From an uncultured bacterium (GTDB lineage: Bacteria; Verrucomicrobiota; Kiritimatiellia; RFP12; UBA1067), in the NCBI GenBank assembly GCA_903935195.1, contig CAIZQW010000184.1, positions 1 through 34,737 on the forward strand: DNA of 34,737 nt, read 5' to 3'. The notes under the pieces are model-generated. The model was not told the DNA's origin, ran no database searches, and saw only the letters and a program-made list of their open reading frames with translations. The stretch's first letter is position 1. Each line of letters opens with the position of its first letter. The translations under genes were made by a program, and so were the position numbers. Below are positions 30,733-34,737 of the stretch, one piece after another.

Positions 30733-30838
30733 GTTACGCTTTTTTTGGGCTAAGCGCAAGAGGATACACTTGTCAAGAACAGGGAGGTGTGTCATACTAA
30801 AAAGGTCTAAAAAAACGCTTTATAAGGAATTTTACACA

Positions 30839-31744
30839 ATGAAGAGTCTCCTCGTTTTTTCTTTTCTTTTTCTGTTTGGCACAGGCGCTGCTTTTTCCGA
30901 AGACCCGGTTCGGCATGTTTTGGTGATGGGGGATGAATCACGGGGCTTTGTGCATTATCTGGACCAGTTTAACACCAACAACAACTTTTCGGTGAAGGCG
31001 GATCGTCCAGTCTGGGACATGAAACGCATTGCGGACAATCGGTATAGGTATGTGCACGGGAACAGCTTCACGGTGATTGATCTCAAAGAGCGGAAGGGTG
31101 TGGAGACCTTCTCGGACACGAAACTGATAGGTTTGACTTCCGTGTGTGATTTGCCAGATGGGGGTTTCTTGGCAGCGACGAATCAGAAGGTTGGGGAGCC
31201 GGCGAAAGAAGCTGTTGTTGTTTATAAGTATTCGGTTGATCGTAAGTTGCATTCCCGTTCTGTTTTTGCGGGGCTCAGTAAAGTCCGCATGATGACCGTG
31301 TTGCCCTCAGGTGAGATCTTGCTGGCCCACAATGATGGTGTTGCCCGTTGTACCTTAGCCTCGGAAGGATCCGAACAAGGGAAGATTGTTCAGAGCTATA
31401 AGCTTCCTAGGGCGAAGAATGCCTATAAGGCCATTCTTCGTAAGGATGGCGGACTCTGGGTCGGAGGGGGGTATGCTTGTGCGCTTTATGCATATTCAGA
31501 CGATGGCTGTGTTATGAAAACATTTGAAGCTCAGCAACCCGAGGGCTTGAAAAACCACTTTTATGGTGGCATCGCTGTCCAGGACAATGGCAATCTGATG
31601 GTCGCCAACTGGACAGGCCATGGTGCCAATGATAGTAAGACAGGCTGGCAGGTGATTGAGTTCGATGCAGAGGGTAAGGTTGTCTGGCATTTGCACGATC
31701 CAGTTGGTTACGGTTCGATCAGCGGCATTGATATTATTCGTTAG
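30839..31744 (+). CDS. Secreted beta-propeller protein
   Basis: 301 residues with a signal peptide (MKSLLVFSFLFLFGTGAAFS). The rest is made of short beta repeats with phrases such as LPDGGFLAATNQ, LPSGEILLAHND and NGNLMVANWTGHG, then VIEFDAEGKVVWHLHDP, the pattern of PQQ-like or arylsulfotransferase-like propellers. The end, YGSISGIDII, is a closing strand. It is probably periplasmic or on the surface, with ligand unknown. AAGGA lies about 11 bases before the ATG. It precedes the FHA-cyclase by 18 bases, so it could be a sensor part of the same unit, but this is inference. Confidence 0.7.
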   Translation: MKSLLVFSFLFLFGTGAAFSEDPVRHVLVMGDESRGFVHYLDQFNTNNNFSVKADRPVWDMKRIADNRYRYVHGNSFTVIDLKERKGVETFSDTKLIGLTSVCDLPDGGFLAATNQKVGEPAKEAVVVYKYSVDRKLHSRSVFAGLSKVRMMTVLPSGEILLAHNDGVARCTLASEGSEQGKIVQSYKLPRAKNAYKAILRKDGGLWVGGGYACALYAYSDDGCVMKTFEAQQPEGLKNHFYGGIAVQDNGNLMVANWTGHGANDSKTGWQVIEFDAEGKVVWHLHDPVGYGSISGIDIIR

Positions 31745-31762
31745 TTTCAAGAGGAATAAATC

Positions 31763-32719
31763 ATGGTGGCAAAATTCATTTATAAGCGTGGTGAAGAGGA
31801 AAAGGAGATCCCTTGCGCACCGCTTTTGACGATTGGACGCGTGCCTCCAAACGACATTGTTGTTCACCATCCGAAGGTCTCCCGCAACCATGCGATTATC
31901 CGCATGCTTCAGCCTGGCGAATATTACGTGATTGATATTGGTAGTACGAATGGCACCCTAGTGAATAATAAGCGCGTCGTGACGCCGACATTGTTAGTGA
32001 ACGGCGATGTGATTGCGGTCGAGGATGGCACCCTGACCTATCATGCGCAGGAGACGGTTGTCGAGGATGAAGACGGTGATGATGCGACCTGCGCTCAGAT
32101 GACCATGGCCTCCTCCATGGCGGACTTAACCTCGGAGATCACGATCCTGGTGTGCGACATACGTAGCTATACCCGTTTAAGTGAAAAGATGCCGACTAAG
32201 GATCTGGCTCAGATGATGGCCAAGTGGTTCAAGATGGCGACGCAGGTGATTGAAGAAAATGCCGGCACGATTGATAAGTTTATCGGCGATGCGGTTATGG
32301 TGCGCTGGACCATCAGCAACAAGGATAGTAAAGAGAGCGTGATCCACGCCCTCAAGGTTGCGAAAGCGCTCAACGACATGAGCCTTCAGATCAACCAACT
32401 CTTTGTAGCAACTCTGCCGCAGCCCTTCCGAGTCGGCGTCGGGATCAACACCGGTGCCGCTGCGCTTGGCAGTTTGGGTGGTGGCGGGTATCGGGAGTAT
32501 ACCGCACTCGGGGATGCCGTCAATATGGCCTTCCGGTTTGAGAGCGAAACCAGGAATTTAGGCAAGGATGTGGTAGTGGGTATTGATTCATGCACCCATC
32601 TCCCCAAAGAGCTCTGGGAAAAAGCAATGATCCCTGTGACGGTCAAAGGAAAGACAGAAGCGGTCTCAGTCTGGCCGCTCACTTATGCGGAATTAGAGCA
32701 CGCGATCGCTGGCCTTTAA
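31763..32719 (+). CDS. FHA-domain class III adenylate cyclase
   Basis: A 318-residue cytoplasmic protein. Residues 1-95 form an FHA domain, with GR (25-26), SRNH (40-43) and STNG (61-64), which binds phosphothreonine. After an acidic linker (about 97-107), residues 125-310 form a class III cyclase: the metal aspartates Asp132 (CDIRSYT) and Asp176 (FIGDAVMV), the purine-selecting Lys172, and the transition-state pair Asn254 and Arg258 (GDAVNMAFRFE). All catalytic residues are present, so it should make cAMP. The FHA domain implies control by a Ser/Thr kinase, none of which is nearby. AAGAGGAA precedes the ATG. It converges with uvrC 8 bases away. Confidence 0.93.
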   Translation: MVAKFIYKRGEEEKEIPCAPLLTIGRVPPNDIVVHHPKVSRNHAIIRMLQPGEYYVIDIGSTNGTLVNNKRVVTPTLLVNGDVIAVEDGTLTYHAQETVVEDEDGDDATCAQMTMASSMADLTSEITILVCDIRSYTRLSEKMPTKDLAQMMAKWFKMATQVIEENAGTIDKFIGDAVMVRWTISNKDSKESVIHALKVAKALNDMSLQINQLFVATLPQPFRVGVGINTGAAALGSLGGGGYREYTALGDAVNMAFRFESETRNLGKDVVVGIDSCTHLPKELWEKAMIPVTVKGKTEAVSVWPLTYAELEHAIAGL

Positions 32720-32727
32720 ATTCAGTT

Positions 32728-34191
32728 TTACGTCAATGTTCGCACAATGGCTTCGGCAAGGGCGTGGTCTATGCCTGACACTGCTTCAATCTCTTCGAGG
32801 GTGGCGCGGGAAAGCCGGTAAATGGATTTGAAATGCCTGAGAAGCGCGGTCTTTTTAGCCGGGCCGATGCCGGGGATAGCATCCAATGCTGATTCGCGGA
32901 TGGTGCGGTTGCGAAGCCAGCGATGATAGGTCAGTGCAAACCGGTGGGCTTCATCCCGGAGACGCGTTAAGACACGCAGGGCTTGTGAGTCCAAGGGCAG
33001 GCGAATGGGTTCGCGTCCGTCGTCCACGACGACCTCTTCAAACTGCTTGGCAATACCCACACTGGGAATTGTCGCCATTCCAATCTCGGCGAGTGCTTCG
33101 CGCGCAGCGCGCAGTTGCGTGATGCCACCGTCAATCAGGATTAAGCCGGGCAGGGGCTTTCCCTCATCCCGTACGCGGGTATAACGCCGTTTCACCACCT
33201 CGGCAATGGAGCGGGGATCATCGGCGCCCTCGACTGTCTTAATTTTAAAGTGACGGTAGAAGCGCGGATCGGGAATTCCATCAAGTGCGACGACCATGCT
33301 TGCAACGGAATGGGTCCCAAAAAGATTTGAAATATCAAAGCATTCAATGTGTTTGGGGAGTTGGGGCAATCCGACCAGCTCCTTCAGTTCTTTGACTCCT
33401 TTACGCGCATCAGCGAGATGAAGGGCAGGAGCCCTTGTGATAATACCACGGCGCCGTTTCACCATCTCTTCTAAGGCTAGCCAGGTGTCACGCAGGTTGG
33501 CGGCCTTCTCGTAGTTCTGTTCCTGCGCAACCTCCTGCATCTGTTCCTTGAGTTCCCGGATGATCCCCATGCGCTCGCCCCGCAGGAATGCGCAAGCTTC
33601 TTCAAAACGTGCTTGATACTCATCTACAGAGATTCGGTTGACGCAGGGCGCTGAACAGAAGCGGACGATATCGTTGATGCAATGTTTGTAGGCTTCTGCA
33701 TCTGGATGGATGGGGGTGCATTTCCGTAATCCAAACCGCTTCTCGGTAAAATCAAGGACGGTGCGGACAACAGAGTCTGAGGGGAAGGGACCGAAGTAGA
33801 CGGCGTTGTCCTCGCGGATGATGCGGCAAGTGGTGATGCGGGGGAAGGGTTCATGCGGATCTGCCCGGAGAGACGGATATTGCTTGTCATCGCGCATGAG
33901 GACATTGTAACGCGGACGATAGGTTTTGATGAGATTGCTCTCGGTCAGTAAGGCCTCAGCCTCGCCCTTGACAATAATCACCTCGATATCCGCGATGCTG
34001 TTCACCATGCTACGCAACTTGGGCGGTGCCTTGCGCAGGGTGGAGTCACGGAAGTAGCTCGTGACACGCTTGCGTAGCGAGACGGCCTTGCCCACATAGA
34101 TGATCGTCCCCTTGCGGTCACGCATCAGGTAGCAACCGGGTTTATCCGGAAGCGCGGCCAGCTTTTGTTGGATGAGGGACGGGGTAATCAT
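32728..34191 (-). CDS. uvrC: UvrABC system protein C, short form
   Basis: Nucleotide-excision-repair endonuclease that cuts on both sides of a UvrB-bound lesion. Domains in order: GIY-YIG (about 13-95, IIYVGKAVSLRKR), four Cys (158, 171, 179, 183) matching the iron-sulfur ligands of UvrC, the UVR motif (about 210-243), an RNase H-like nuclease (catalytic Asp286, Asp354, His416) and tandem helix-hairpin-helix motifs to 487. The protein is about 120 residues shorter than E. coli UvrC. The loss lies between the UVR motif and Asp286, where the longer form has an extra region. All catalytic residues remain, so it should be active. The ribosome-binding site is weak. Confidence 0.93.
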   Translation of the reverse strand: MITPSLIQQKLAALPDKPGCYLMRDRKGTIIYVGKAVSLRKRVTSYFRDSTLRKAPPKLRSMVNSIADIEVIIVKGEAEALLTESNLIKTYRPRYNVLMRDDKQYPSLRADPHEPFPRITTCRIIREDNAVYFGPFPSDSVVRTVLDFTEKRFGLRKCTPIHPDAEAYKHCINDIVRFCSAPCVNRISVDEYQARFEEACAFLRGERMGIIRELKEQMQEVAQEQNYEKAANLRDTWLALEEMVKRRRGIITRAPALHLADARKGVKELKELVGLPQLPKHIECFDISNLFGTHSVASMVVALDGIPDPRFYRHFKIKTVEGADDPRSIAEVVKRRYTRVRDEGKPLPGLILIDGGITQLRAAREALAEIGMATIPSVGIAKQFEEVVVDDGREPIRLPLDSQALRVLTRLRDEAHRFALTYHRWLRNRTIRESALDAIPGIGPAKKTALLRHFKSIYRLSRATLEEIEAVSGIDHALAEAIVRTLT

Positions 34192-34281
34192 GCCTGTTAT
34201 ATTATCATTACCCCGCCACCTCTGTCGAATGCGTAATGGGAAGTGTCAGCCGGCTTCGCTAAGGCTACGCCGCGCCAGGGT

Positions 34282-34315
34282 AAGTGTCAATAAGTCTGGA
34301 AGTGTCAGTAAGTCT
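34282..34315. repeat. Direct repeat in the uvrC-NUDIX intergenic region
   Basis: AAGTGTCARTAAGTCT occurs twice (34282-34297 and 34300-34315), with a partial copy AAGTGTCAG at 34241-34249. It lies in the 281-base gap between the divergent uvrC and NUDIX genes (34192-34472). The gap also holds a small direct repeat CCCAGTCA near 34373-34389 and a TTTTCCG/CGGAAAA hairpin with a GTGA loop (34417-34434) before the NUDIX gene. No promoter stands out. Confidence 0.5.
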
Positions 34316-34472
34316 TAAGAAATTCTAAAGTCGATGAAGCAGTTGTCCTGCGTCCAGTGTCTTGGGTCCACCCAGTCACCCCAGTCAATCCATCCTCCCC
34401 ACGTCAACTTTTGGCTTTTTCCGGTGACGGAAAAGGGTTACACTATGACCTTCAAACTGCGGAGTAAAAAAG

Positions 34473-34737
34473 ATGAAACAGAACGATTTAGCAGAAAAAA
34501 CAATCTCAACCAAACGTGTATTTACGGGCCGCGCGCTGACGATTGACTCGGTTTCGATCGAGATGCCCAACGGACGCAAGTCGACGCGCGAGATTGTACG
34601 TCACCGCGGTGCTGCTGTGATTCTGGGGCAACGTCCGGACGGAAAATTCGTCCTTGTGCGTCAATATCGCAAGTCCATCGAGCAGACCTTGCTGGAGGTG
34701 GTGGCAGGCGGACTTGAAGAGGGGGAGGCGCCGGAGG
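34473..34737 (+). CDS. NUDIX hydrolase, ADP-ribose pyrophosphatase-like, N-terminal fragment
   Basis: The first 88 codons of a plus-strand gene that runs off the right edge. The pattern matches the ADP-ribose pyrophosphatase group: KRVFTGRALTIDSVSIEMPNG, RHRGAAVILGQ, KFVLVRQYR, and LLEVVAGGLEEGEAPE, which begins the Nudix region (normally LLExPAGxxExGE before the catalytic box). The usual Pro before AG is replaced by Val. The catalytic Nudix box itself lies beyond the window. GGAG stands about 9 bases before the ATG. Such enzymes hydrolyse ADP-ribose or related nucleoside diphosphate sugars. Confidence 0.85.
   Translation, partial: MKQNDLAEKTISTKRVFTGRALTIDSVSIEMPNGRKSTREIVRHRGAAVILGQRPDGKFVLVRQYRKSIEQTLLEVVAGGLEEGEAPE

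Noticed and set aside
30690-30838. A longer start of the propeller gene at 30689
   Set aside because: It would place the promoter -10 (TATAAT) inside the coding region and lose the signal peptide at the N-terminus.
1-34737. CRISPR array, tRNA, rRNA, phage or transposase genes
   Set aside because: I looked for spaced repeats, T-loop consensus and typical recombinase motifs and saw none that were convincing. A proper tRNA scan was not possible here.

Overview
The window comes from a Gram-negative bacterium with moderate GC. It carries an outer-membrane style envelope operon (ExbB/ExbD-like proteins, a LolD-like ATPase, a membrane-anchored propeller), TatA, a putative outer-membrane surface-repeat protein and an exosortase. 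Three traits fit the PVC group, probably Kiritimatiellota/Verrucomicrobiota or Lentisphaerae: a short UvrC, an XrtK-type exosortase with a VIT-domain target, and a DUF1015/HAD pair. That assignment rests on remembered family distributions, because no rRNA or other marker lies in the window. I found no tRNA, rRNA, CRISPR array, transposase or phage gene, so this looks like a chromosomal core with a few accessory modules.

Layout. Positions 1-110 hold the start of a minus-strand glycosyltransferase. Positions 111-1990 are gene-poor: an isolated rhamnulose-1-phosphate aldolase (rhaD), a small, possibly frameshifted membrane protein, short repeats and a perfect 28-bp palindrome. Positions 1991-6800 (+) hold ychF, trpB, a squalene-hopene-cyclase-like class II terpene cyclase and rnc, the last two overlapping. 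Positions 6862-13643 (-) form a compact seven-gene unit: TPR protein, ExbB-like, ExbD-like, TonB-position protein, anchored PQQ-like propeller, LolD-like ATPase and pyrE. Positions 13690-16032 (-) hold a methyltransferase, rpoZ, smpB and tatA, closed by a strong terminator. Positions 16264-18711 (+) hold the surface-repeat protein with its own promoter and terminator, then DUF1015 and a HAD phosphatase. Positions 18726-24330 (-) hold etfB, etfA, ilvB, ilvN, aroE and a flavodoxin-fold reductase, apparently led by a near-consensus promoter at 24405-24433. Positions 24557-30267 (+) hold uxaC, an exosortase, its 1009-residue VIT/CTERM partner and an HD-domain protein, all abutting or overlapping. 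Positions 30280-30690 (-) hold a bacteriohemerythrin. Positions 30839-32719 (+) hold a secreted propeller protein and an FHA-adenylate cyclase. uvrC (-) and the start of a NUDIX hydrolase (+) end the window.

How the genes fit together. RhaD and UxaC point to use of deoxy sugars and uronic acids, as in plant or algal polysaccharide degradation. IlvB/IlvN, AroE and TrpB are amino-acid biosynthesis. The most distinctive modules are the XrtK-like exosortase with its single encoded membrane VIT-domain target, and the Exb-type envelope operon, whose ExbD-like protein has Asn where the family has its ion-carrying Asp.
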